Below are positions 31,753 to 42,120 of a stretch of 64,000 nucleotides of DNA, in pieces. The translations under genes were made by a program, and so were the position numbers. Source of the stretch: Darksidea phi (lineage: Eukaryota > Ascomycota > Dothideomycetes > Pleosporales > Lentitheciaceae); assembly GCA_030770425.1 (NCBI GenBank), contig JASJFT010000006.1, positions 496,001-560,000 of the forward strand. The letters are read 5' to 3'. The notes below the pieces were generated by a model, which worked only from the letters and a program-made list of their open reading frames with translations, was not told the origin of the DNA and made no database searches. Every line of letters begins with the position of its first letter. The stretch's first letter is position 1.

Positions 31753-33294
31753 TCAGACTTGCTCGGTGAAGGCTGACGTCCGAGATGCGGCGCTGGATGC
31801 CCTCCGCTTCTTCTGCAGACGCTTCGACTGCCGCTTCTCGGCCAATGCGGCCTTCTCCTCTTCTTCAGGGCTCGGGAGCGGGAGCGTGCCTGGACGTAGG
31901 ATCTCGAATCCTGAATTGACTTTTCGCAGAACCTGAGATTCGCGCTGGTTCTGAGGAGTGGGGACTTCGATGGGGACTTCTTCGTACGAGCGTTCGATGT
32001 GCAGGTTGTGGGGACCACGGGGCTGATAAGCCTCGGGAAGATAGAAAGGTCGTGCCGCGTATGTCTCGAGCAATGGCACTGCTTGCCTACCCTGGTTGGC
32101 TACGTTGGAGTCCTGGGTAGGTGTCGAAGCCGACGGCACTGGCGCGTCGTATAAAGGACCTGCGATAGGAGGCGGTGGAGGAGAGGGGGTTTTCTGTTGA
32201 GGCACGAAATAGTCAACACCATTGACCGTAGAAATCTCTTGAGGTGACCTCATATTGTCCGCGATGCTGGCCCACTCTCCGCTATTACCTGGCTTCCGCA
32301 CTCGTGGCGTGAGTTGTCCGGTCTCAGCGACATGCGACATGCGATGACTTTGGAGCATGTCAAGATCAGTTCGCGGATTGGGTGCTACTGGCGCGTATAT
32401 GGACCTGTGTCTGGGGTTGATGTATGCAGCCTCGTATGGCCGGCCGTCAGTCAGAGCCGGAAATTCGGATTCGTCGCTGGTCCGGCGGCTCGACTTGCCA
32501 GAGTTGTTGCCAGAGCTGGATGAGCTGGCCAGTTTATCGTTGACAGGTTCACGACGGGCTGGGACATGTTAGTGACAAGTTGCAATGACCGTGGTGTGAA
32601 GCCTACCTGCAGAAGACACCGAGACCGCCGGATGCCCTTCCAACGCCTGTAGAGTTGAAGAGTTCCTGTTCGTGTTTACGTGACCGCACCTGGCGCAACA
32701 CTCGGCCGGCGGCTGTCCTCGCGCTCTTGGTGATGACGAGCGCGAATCGTTGGTGTTGACATGTTCCGCGTTCACAGCAACGTCGAAGGAGCTCGGCGCA
32801 CGGGAACTGTTGCGGCTTGAGCCCTGGACCATGGCCTGGGAGAGCTCTAGCTGCGAGGCGTTGCTTTTCGGAAGCTGAACGCCAGTCATCGAGGAGCGGC
32901 TGCTGCCCGCGGGCGTGTTGCTCCTTGAAATCCACACGCCATCAATCTCGATACCACTCTCAATGGCCCGGATGCCGAAGGGGATGTCGTCTTTGGGCTC
33001 CTCGCGTTGCGCCTCCAGCATTTCCGGTGTCAGGGTCTGCTTCCCCTTCTCGACCTTGGTGTACTTGCGGATTTTCTTCTGGTCATAATACAGTTTGCAA
33101 AGACCGACGAGAACGGTTGCAACCTGGGACAGTCAGCAGAGGCAAAGGGGCGGGCAAGTCGAAGTGAGTCGTACAATACCGCAAGCCAATACCTGAGAAT
33201 GACGTTAGTAGAGGGTCAAGCGACGTGTGACAGGGCGACTCACAAAAGTCATCTGCTGCCAGAGCAGCCAGCCGGCAAAAAACGTTTTGCCCAT
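31753..33294 (-). CDS. Single-pass membrane-anchored protein of unknown function
   Basis: Exons are 33294-33244, 33192-33175 (an 18-base microexon), 33123-32607 and 32558-31753, giving 463 residues. The N-terminus MGKTFFAGWLLWQQMTF joined to VLACGI and VATVLVGLCKLYY makes one transmembrane helix, followed by a basic stop-transfer stretch (DQKKIRKYTK). The long remainder is hydrophilic and Ser/Pro-rich with motifs such as SDESEFPALTDGRPYEAAYI, IYAPVAPNPRTDLDML and SYEEVPIEVPTPQNQRES, and ends in a Lys/Arg-rich segment (KRQSKRLQKKRRASS). The intron with ACTAACATGTCCCAG is textbook. The family was not recognised; it looks like a conserved fungal hypothetical protein with a short lumenal end. Confidence 0.75.
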
Positions 33295-36200
33295 AGTTGC
33301 AATTAAGGGGAAGAATTAAAGATTGGGGATTGGGGATTAAGGGCTGGTGTAAGAATAATAGTCAGGCACGAATGCAACGCAGCAGGCGTGAGGCTGGGGA
33401 AGGTACGAGCCGGGATAGTTCCGCACTTGGAGGGCGACGTCAGGGACAAGCAGGCGGCCGGAAGGGAGGAGACGGCGCGATTAAAGACTAGGACGGCAAT
33501 GCTAGGGTATGTTGTCGAGTGACGGTCGGCGGAGGGAGGCGTGTCGAAGGGGTGCGGCGGATAATTAATTTGGTTCACATGCACGCAACGTGGTGGTTGC
33601 TGGATGTCTTGAAGGGGAAGCTTGGATCCGAGTCCAGCAGCCCGTGACAGCTCAAGTGAGTGATGAGCGACGGCGACGGGGAGCGAGCGAGCGAGAGCAG
33701 AAGTGAAGAGCTGACAGCTCTAGACACAACGGGGGGCGGCAGGGGGAAGGGGAGGGAAGGGGAGGAGGGGGTTATGTGAGCGAGCGAGCGGCGTAGTGGA
33801 AACGAGTGTGGAACGGGCGTGGAGCTCGCAGGAAACGGATGTCACAACTGATTCAGAGCCGGCACACAGGGTTTTGCAGGAAAGGGATCCGGGGAGCGTG
33901 CAGGCCGCGTGCTCTGCTGTGGCGATCCGTATCGTGCGTTTCCTGGGACGGCGGGGGAACGAGTGCTCAAAACGACCGACCGAGGATGAAGGTCGTGAAG
34001 GGGACATTGGGGAGCTATTATTATATTGCGTGCAGCTGGGACAAGGACATGTCCCAGCAGCCAGCGGGGGGGGGAAACAAAACGGGACCTGGCTGGGGAG
34101 CAGCATCTGCATCCATCCCGGCAGCGCCATGCCCCCCGTTTCCCACGCCATGCCTTGCCATGCTGGAAGCTAGCAGCCAGCGAGTGACGGCTCGTGCAAG
34201 GGCATCCTCAACCATCGACTGCCCGCTCGAAATAGACGTGCACCGTAGACGCCGGCCGCGAGGGCTCCCAAACGTTGGCCGTCTGGTGGATCGGCATGCC
34301 TAGCTGCGTCGATTGTCGAGCATACGGAGCCACGGGTGCTGCATACCGCGGGGAGGCCGGCCAATAACGGAGCCCTGGAACGCGAGCGACAGCCTTTGCC
34401 TCTCTGCTGTGCGACGCCCGGCGGACGGTCGTCTGTATTGGGAACATGCATGCAAGCAACAAGCAGCTCCGACGTCTCCAGGGCTGTCCCGTGCGCGCGA
34501 CGCCACGCCCGCATGGGTGTCGTCTTCACCATCGTCGCAAACCCTCTTCGCGCCGGGCCTATTCGTCTACGGCGCAACGGGTGCAGCTCGCGCGTCAGTC
34601 TCCGCTCACCAAGCCCCGCGCAAGAGAAACACAGCGGAGCGCCTCCGCGAGACCAACACCATCACCATCACCAGCATCATCGCCATCACCGCGCTCATTT
34701 TCGAGGCCGTTGGTCACGTGAGACGGGCGTGGGCGGCACGGGCGGACATCTGGAACAGGGCGTCTCGCACGGCCAGCCTCGCGCCGCAGAGCACGGCGAT
34801 GCACCGTCTGCAGCCTCTGCCGTGCCGCTCAGCCCGGCGTCGGGCATTATGACGCAGCAGTCTCTGCCCTTTTTCGTCGTGTCTCGCGCTCGCCATCTTA
34901 CCGCCTACCCGTCGCGCACCGCTCCAGCGTCGTCTCCCAACACAACCCACCGCAATCTCCTCAGGAGGCGAAACTTGACACAGAACTTCCGCTCAGCCAC
35001 GTCGTTTGCTATCCGCGACGAGCTACGCTGCACGTTTCGCAGAGCCATCGCGTAGCGCGACGCTACCTCTGCGTCCCCGGTTCCACCCACCCTCACCATG
35101 CCACCGCTGGAGCTCTCACCTTGACGGACGCCAAGCCGCCGGCAGAACCGCTCGCTACTGGAGCGGGGCTGCTCGAGTTCCCTCTGTTCTCGGCCGCTGG
35201 CGGAGCGCACAACAAGGATGCCATATTGATGCCACGGCGCACAGCGTCTGTGGAACTGCAACAACCCAGCGCACACCGCTCTGCTGCTCGCAACCGCGAC
35301 AGAGAGGCTCTTAGCCATGGCCTCGGGATCCTGGCCGTCTCTGGGACTGAGCTCCAGGACAAGAGGTAGCAGTGCCGCGTTTCCAATATTAGCGACATGG
35401 CATCCATTGGAGCTTGTAGGTTCCAAGACCAGCCTAGAAGGCACTCAATACATACCAAGTCAGCGTCCTGCAGCCTTAGAAGCGGCTCTTGCATTATATT
35501 CGCCACTCCCGCCTACTGTATTCGGCTTCTAGATCGGATCGCCACGCTGCGTGGCGAGGCAGAAGGCGCGCATGGACGCGGTAGTTGCTCAAGTTTCGAC
35601 TGCATGTGTCGCTGTGGGTGACAGCGAAGACACTGTCGATCCTAGGCTCCGCCATCTGGTTCTGCCAAAACCTGCTTTTGCTGCACCCCAAGTATGGCGC
35701 AGAGCCTCAGGCGTGTTTCGGTCCAAGGCAGGGTTTATATTGGCTTTCTCCCTCCGCTGTCAATGGCCAACTGTCCGCGTTGGAGGCTGCACCCGCCGTC
35801 CATACATTGCAGGACTTCACCTGCACGACGACGTTCGATGCGTTCGGACCTGCAGCCCGCCTGCGACAGGGGCGTGGCAGCATCGTGTAGCCAGGGCCGA
35901 CACGCTGGTAGTTCGCCTGTGTGCTCGTCTGCATATGGACGGCGACAGTATCGGTGGGATTGCTTTTCGTGGCAGCATTCCCCTTATGTAAGAGCTTGCT
36001 GGCGACAGCGAGTCGGAAGCATGTCCCAGAGGCCCTCATTGATGGCTCATGACATTGGGTTGGCGGAGAGCATGTATTGACGATACGGCGCATGGCGTTC
36101 TACGTCCACGGCGAGGATGCTGCATCAGCGGTCTGGCCGATATCGTGATCAGGACACGGCAGCTGCTGAGCTCGCCGGCGAATTTTTGATAGATCGCTGC

Positions 36201-36710
36201 CGTGCCACGGCCTTGAAGGTCCGTCATGTCCCATTGCAGCGCGTCTCTCTTCGAGAGCTGTTGTCTGCAGCCGTGAAGCGAGAATCGAAAGGGGAGTTCG
36301 GAGCTGAGGTGGTGGTCCAGGTGTCGGTGCCTGGCTGCAGTTCTCGTTTCATGCAGGGTCTGTGCCATCCGATCCACAGTTGCGGCTTGCGGGTTGGGGC
36401 AGCTCTCCAGGGCGATGGATGCTTCACCCCAGCAGTGTACAATTGCACTCGGAATCCGCACGAGACGGTGCCAGGCCGAGCAGCATCTGGCGGAGAGGTG
36501 CGCCGTGCGATCCGGCCGCCGACCGGCTGTGCTTGCCCGCCCTCTCCATTCGGCACTTCGCCGCTTGGCCCCGGTCAAGTCATGACGCTTGTGAGGTCCA
36601 TGGTCAGCAAAGACGGGCACAGTGCCGCTTCTTCTTCCAACGTCGTCCCGTCCGAAACACCCCCACCAACTCCACTCCGCCAGCCTCTCTATCGCAAGAG
36701 TCTTGCCGCC
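33295..36710. other. Long GC-rich gene-poor stretch (about 3.4 kb) between divergent genes
   Basis: No gene could be supported. High GC creates long overlapping open frames on both strands (for example about 290 codons each way around 36040-37000), the pattern expected of shadows. The region includes GAGCGAGCGAGC-type repeats (about 33685-33795), a CACCAT microrepeat (about 34650-34690) and CACGTG at about 34716. It probably holds two promoters, long untranslated leaders and perhaps non-coding transcripts. Confidence 0.35.
34650..34695. repeat. CAC/CAT-rich microsatellite
   Basis: An imperfect (CACCAT)n tract followed by CAGCATCATCGCCATCACC. Simple repeat in non-coding DNA. Confidence 0.6.
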
Positions 36711-37703
36711 ATGCCCATCCGCAATCCCTTTCGTCGCGCTGGCGCCGCCGAAGCCCTCGACGACGCCCAACGGAGCGCCTCGGAACGTGGAACACAGAGC
36801 ACTGCAGCGCCCGGCGCGAAGCCTCTGCAGCTCAAAGATCCCGCCGAGTACAAATTGTGTGGTAAGCCGTGCACAACCCCAGTTTTGCCCGCGATGCGCT
36901 GCGACTCGGGTTGCCATGTGCTCAGGTGCTTACCGCAATTAGAGATCAATGACAGCGGCGTCTATTTGCCAGTAAGAGCGCCCGTGCTCCCTTCCTCGAA
37001 ATAGCCACCGCGGAATCGATATGTCGGGATCTACATTCAGCTCCCACTGGGGTCGCATTGCGCAATCGTCTAACAAGCGCTAGCCTTCACCGCACCAAGA
37101 GAAGCCCAGCTTTTGGCATTCCAAATCCAATACCTCTATCGCTTCTTCGAACCACAGAAGTCTCTTGTGCGAGAACGAGCCGTTCAGCATCTCGCGTGAG
37201 AGTTTTGAGTCGTATAGGAGGTCATTCGTACGCTGAGCCCCCACCAAGTGCACAATTCTTGCATATTTATACCTGTACAGGACATCTCCGCTCGCTCCCC
37301 TGTTCCAGAATGTCTCGACGGAATGCCTCGCCGGTCACTCGATGCTCGCCGATCAATGGACACGAGGCGTTCTCTAGATGCACGTCGGTCGCGGGCCCCT
37401 CCGCGGTCTTCGATGCAGGAACAACGGCGTCCCGAGCTCGCCAACGAGGCGACGGCTGAGGAAGGTTTCGAGGATGTTGGGCTGCACGACGAGCCGAAGC
37501 CGCAGAAAAAGCGGGGACTCTTTGCTCGCTTTGGCGATAACAATGATGCGGACACCCCCAAAGACGAGCGCCCTTCTTCGAGTCATCACTTTGGCTTTAC
37601 AGGTCGAAAGAGGGCACAGAGTAATGGGCAAGGTTCCGAAATGAAGAGCATGGCCAAACCAGGCACTCAGGCAGCCCCCGAAGTGTCTGTTGAGGCGCGG
37701 TAG
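36711..37703 (+). CDS. Conserved fungal hypothetical protein ('MPIRNPFRR' type)
   Basis: Exons are 36711-36861, 36943-36971 (29-base microexon), 37084-37227 and 37281-37703, giving 248 residues. The start MPIRNPFRRAGAAEALDD lies within a longer open frame, but matches the remembered N-terminus of a widespread Pezizomycotina family. Joined exons read EYKLCEINDSGVYLPPSPHQ, then EKPSFWHSKSN, ESFESYRRSFDISARSPVPE and MPRRSLDARRSMDTRRSLDA. Late residues include QKKRGLFARFGDN and HFGFTGRKRA. No domain or membrane segment; the protein is Arg/Ser-rich and disordered. Function unknown. Confidence 0.8.
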
Positions 37704-39545
37704 TTTGTTTTCACGAGCCAAACGAAGACTTGGATTGTAATTGACGTGAATCCACGAATACTGATTTAGGGTGAAGGGCATGAAACCGGGTTCTGGATTT
37801 CACAGTTGAACAGCAATAGCAACACATGGCGTTCTGCGAGTCGGGTTATATCAGCGGCATAACCTGCATCCTGGATTGCACAGGAGCAGGGGTCGGAGCG
37901 GACCGCATCATCACAATCGCTACCGTGACGGCGTTTTGTACTATTATCGCGCATATCGAAGTATCATACCAAGATACCCTGTCAATAGTGAACCATAATA
38001 CCCTATAACAGCCCTCGCATTCTCTTCTCCCTCGCATTGCCAAGTCACGACCTCTATTTCGTCCAACAGTGTGTTGCTTGTACCGCCTCCTCGCGTTGTT
38101 GTTCTCAACCAATTCCTTCGCTGGTTCTGCGCTTCCACGGTTCCCGCTCGCGTCGTTCAATGCTAAGGTACCGATCGCCTCATTCGCATTTGTGGTTGCT
38201 GACGGCAGGAACACCGTGGTTTGGGCGACAGATGTAAACCAAAACCTGCGACTGGGAGTGTCAGCACATGTTCATTGGGCGGGCGTGACGATACTAGGTA
38301 GTTGGACGTTGGGTGCACGTGACTGGGTTGTTCACCAGCTGCTCCTCTACTTGACCGAAGACACTAAACTGCCCTCGTATTGCGTACGTGTGTTGAGTTG
38401 CATGGCCGAACGACTTGAGTATATGCAGCCTTTTCTATGCTCAAGTTAATGGGTTGTGAGGGCGTAGATGAACTGCTGGAGACTTGTCGGTAATTTATAA
38501 TGAACAGCATTTTGCTCACACGGCCAGCAGTACTATTTACAGCTCCAGCAGACGTATTGTTTTATGAAGGATACGGGTATAGCTATAGCTATAGCGCGGC
38601 TACCATGTCGACACTCCTCCTCTCTTTTGCGCGGGCCCTTGCAAAAGTCGCTCAGACGAATATGAACCCAAAGAAATACCACTAGAGGCTCATCCCTCAC
38701 GACACATTCCCAACCAACATTCCGTCAGATTTGGCGATTTCGTAGAAAATCCTACCTCTTACGCGCATACGCTTAATCAACATTCCATCGCGGTGTAACA
38801 AGGCAATGTTAAAACTACGCATGCACTAGGGGGAAGGCCTACCAACACCTCCCACATCTACCGTCCGGACAATCATGGGATAGTACAGTATATGTACCCC
38901 CGTATGATGCGGGGTTCGAGTCCGAAATGTACGGCACGTCTAGTCGGTGTGTTATTCCAGTGGAAGAGCCCCAGACGAATCGGCATACACACTCGCATTT
39001 CAAGGCTAATTTCCACGCGGGGGGCATGGGCGGGCTCTCTGCTATCTTTCCCCATGCATGTCCGGATGAATGCGTGGATAAAGATGGGTAAGAGCGGTTG
39101 GGGACTAGTAGATGTGGCGATAGCTTGCAGAGTGGTCGTTTAAGCGGCATAGTTTGTTGGATAGGCGGCTGGAGAGTGTGCGAAGTGAAGTGGGAGGGAT
39201 GAGTGCAATATCGCTCGGTTGTCGCCGACAAGTAGGGTAGATATCAAAGCCATGGCGATGAGGCAGGTACAGTAGAAGTATAAGCGAGTGATAATGTAAT
39301 TTGAATGATATGTACACCAAACCAGGCAAACCAGCGCCTGTTAGCACGAATGCTTGACTTGGTGTCTAGAGGCCAGAGCCAGCGTATCCGTCTTTCAACA
39401 GATCTTAATATGCGTTGTGTTCTAGCGCTAGACATTCCATCTCAATATTTACAAGCGTGAGAAGGTCGTCTGAAGAATCGAAAAGTCGCTTCTAGTCCGT
39501 ATCCATTTGGGCACAATTGCCTTGTGATGCATGGGAGCAAGACAT
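37704..39545. other. Gene-poor interval (about 1.84 kb)
   Basis: Two frames were considered: a plus-strand frame of 126 codons at 38069-38449 and a minus-strand frame of 130 codons at 38839-39231 ending in CPDGRCGRCW. Neither has a domain, signal peptide or splice support, so neither is called. A small TATAGC microrepeat lies at about 38578-38597. Confidence 0.35.
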
Positions 39546-40074
39546 CTACTCCTCATCATCATCTTCGTCGTCGTCATGGGTGGGGGTCGGCTTCGGGGGG
39601 TAGATGGGAGTGGGCTTCTTGGTCGACTTGGTCGGCCTGGCGGAGGGGGTCGGGATGACCGGGGGCTTCATCGAGATGGTGAAGGAGGGCCTGCCGGAAG
39701 GCTTGGGTGGCGAAGATGGCTTAGGCGGGGACGAAGGCTGGGGCGGGGACGAAGGCTGGGGCGGGGATGAAGGCTTAGGTGGGGAGGAAGGCTTCGGGCC
39801 CGAAGGAACAGCGGGCCGGGAGAAGCTGGGCATAGCCGGGCGGGAGAAGCTAGGCATAGCCGGGCGGGAGAAGCTGGGCATAGCCGGGCGGGAGAAGCTG
39901 GGCATAGCCGGGCGAGAGAAGCTCGGCTTGGGACGGGACTTGTCATCGTCCTCCTGCGCAATAGGGGTACCAGCAACAATGCTGTGACATGTCAGTAAAG
40001 AGTTTCCAGTCTATGTTATAGCCGTAGACGTACCTGGTAAGACCCATCAAGTAGAGAATGGTAGAGACCTTCAT
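39546..40074 (-). CDS. Small secreted proline/serine-rich repeat protein
   Basis: Exons are 40074-40034 and 39981-39546 (52-base intron, AG|GTACGT ... CACAG), giving 158 residues. A signal peptide is visible (MKVSTILYLMGLTSIVAG, cleavage near TPIAQ). The mature part has five PSFSRPA repeats (8-residue period, PAMPSFSR), then five KPSSPP/QPSSPP hexapeptides, then a basic SARPTKSTKKPTPIYPPKP stretch, and ends in acidic HDDDEDDDEE. There are no cysteines after the signal peptide. A TATA box is at 40154-40159. It could be a cell-wall-associated or effector-like secreted protein; no family was recognised. Confidence 0.82.
39700..39795 (-). repeat. 18-nt coding repeats (K/Q-PSSPP units)
   Basis: About five in-frame 18-base units encode KPSSPP or QPSSPP, near-identical at DNA level. 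They lie inside the secreted protein gene and are prone to copy-number change. Confidence 0.8.
39812..39932 (-). repeat. 24-nt coding repeats (PAMPSFSR units)
   Basis: Five in-frame 24-base units (core ggcatagccgggcgggag on the plus strand) encode PAMPSFSR. Inner copies differ by single bases, which indicates recent expansion. Confidence 0.85.
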
Positions 40075-40153
40075 GATGTGGCTGTAAAGACTTAACCTGA
40101 GAGATGAATCTGGGGTGCTTGCCTGGTATTCGAAAGAGGGCAGATATGGCATC

Positions 40154-40159
40154 TTTATA
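40154..40159 (-). promoter_or_regulatory. TATA box of the secreted repeat protein gene
   Basis: TATAAA on the minus strand, about 80 bases upstream of the start codon at 40074. Confidence 0.5.
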
Positions 40160-41122
40160 CCCATCCAACTACTAAAAATTGCCTTATCTGAGGAGGACTT
40201 GACGACTGATTCCTAGAATAACAGATTAACTGCGGCCTGCGTAACCGTTCATCCGCTACATCCCGCGTTGCCTTCTGCGCGTAGCAACAACGTGGATGAG
40301 ATGGCAAGTGCGAAGAATCGACCAATTGATTACGCAGCTTTAGTTGCCTCCTATGCATGTTGTTGAGGTGTGATCACCACTCGAACAAATTCGTGGAGAT
40401 GAGTTCCGTCCATTTCAGCGCGCGTAGCTGGAAGAATCTCACTAGTGAGGTGATGAACAATATCAGGATATGAAAGTAGTCTGAAAGAAACCAGGGCTGC
40501 AGGTTGGGAGTCAGTCAGCAACGGTGAAAACTCGTGGCCGGAATTGGGACCCGGACATCTAGATTCACGCCGAGACTTGTAAAGGATATATGGCCGAACG
40601 GTTAGAAGATACGCGTTATGCCTGGTGTGACGAATCGGAATTGCTCGCCCACGAGGTTTCCATCACCTTCTTGAGTCTAACAAGAGCATGGACCTGCTTT
40701 TTTAACTGGACGTCCTCGTGCATCGAAAGGCACCGGGTACGGGGCTCAAGAGCGAAAGGTTCTAAATAGTGCAATATTGCGGACTCGCCCCTCAATGGCC
40801 GGGTGAATCCAAAGAAAAGAACATGTTGCGTGTAGTGGCTAGGCGGCGCATGAGCGGGACGATAGTAACATCCAAGGAACAAGCCATCAATTCCAGGATT
40901 TTGGTCCGCAAAGTCTATGGTACGATCCACAGCCCGGCTATAGGTACCCAACGGTATGTATAGTTAGAATCGCGGTATCTAGATCTAGGGCGTTGTCTGA
41001 CAAGTTAGGCTTCAGAGCGCTGCCATGGTTAACGCTGTGCCTCGAGACAAGCTTTCCTGGCGGGCACTTAGTTTAGTCAACTCCAATTCACATGGCGCGG
41101 CAAATCTTTTCTACGGAGGGTG

Positions 41123-41342
41123 TGCGAGACTTGCTCCCCAGCTCATACGCAAATGAAATGATACCCAATAGCGCTAGGACGAAAATTCACTCGCTGGTAG
41201 CCACTGAAGTGAATAGGTGCCGGCGGAGAAGGACCTCCTCTTGGTTGGGCAGGATTCCTTGTTACGGTGAGTATGCGAGACTTGCTCGCTACCCCTTGGA
41301 CGCTGAAGTGAATAGGCACCGGCAGAGAAAGGACCTCTCCTT
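41123..41342. repeat. Degenerate direct repeats
   Basis: tgcgagacttgctc occurs at 41123 and 41274. tgaagtgaatagg followed by a ccggc.gagaa.ggacctc block occurs at 41205 and 41304. The different offsets (151 and 99) mean the second copy is about 50 bases shorter between the blocks. Probably an old partial duplication. Confidence 0.65.
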
Positions 41343-42120
41343 CGTCGCCCAGCGGAGACCCCGAGCATTAATTCATATGAGAATGATGCCTTTGCTGCCC
41401 CCCAGAAATTATACAACCAAGCATCTGTACAAGCTATTAGCCGAATTATATTGAAGCCAATCAAAAGAGGCGTGGAAATGAGCCGATTATATAGCAGTGG
41501 GGAAACTGATGTGCTAAGGATAATCTGGGGGATCTGGGACCCAGACGCTGTATTCCCCTGACGATCATTAAGCAGTTGTGGTCTCATCGGGGCTAGAACG
41601 TGGACGTGAATGGAGTGAAGCTTGTCGAATCATGTTCATTTGCTGTTCGTACTGGGACGGCTATTTCCATCAAGCTCCACGGCTAGGTTACTTGGTGTCT
41701 GCGGGCAAGTAAGCGTGGAACCATGGCTTGCATAGAAGTTGTATGGAGGTAATATGAGAAGAGGGCGAATTTGAGGTAGCTGTGTCGACAAGATAAGGTC
41801 GGTGTAGGTAGCGGTTAGTCAGTAAAACGAGTAATAGAGGCCGAAGTAAGGCGCGATCGTGATTGTATGCGATGGGCATGATATAATCCTCGGTATCTTT
41901 GATGTAGTCGCATTACGGTGATAACTTTTGCATGAATTCAACGTTGGAATGGAGGAGCTGGCGGGGAATTTCAATGTTCGGTAGTGGACACCCCGCTTTC
42001 CCCAGTACGAATAGGGTAAGCGCCAGCGGAGAGCCATCGGGCCGAGCAAAAAAGTTCGAGGTTTTTCGATTGCTATGCTCCGCGAATAGACGATCACATC
42101 AACGTAGCAAAACCACGATT

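Larger units (their letters stand above)
40075..42120. other. Gene-poor interval (about 2 kb)
   Basis: The left end is the promoter of the secreted repeat protein; the right end is the PUF6 promoter. The middle holds degenerate direct repeats (41123-41342) and no supported gene. A tRNA-like A-box string near 40593 (tggccgaacggttagaag) has no matching arms or B box and is not called. Confidence 0.4.

Noticed and set aside
36036..37004. Long overlapping open frames on both strands (about 290 codons each)
   Set aside because: Only the 3' part of the plus frame from 36711 matches a conserved protein; the remainder is a GC-driven shadow without domains.
38839..39231. Minus-strand frame of 130 codons with a Cys-rich end
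   Set aside because: No signal peptide, no domain and weak coding character; too uncertain to call.
40520..40620. tRNA-like A-box and T-arm-like strings
   Set aside because: The arms do not pair into a cloverleaf on either strand and the B box does not fit.
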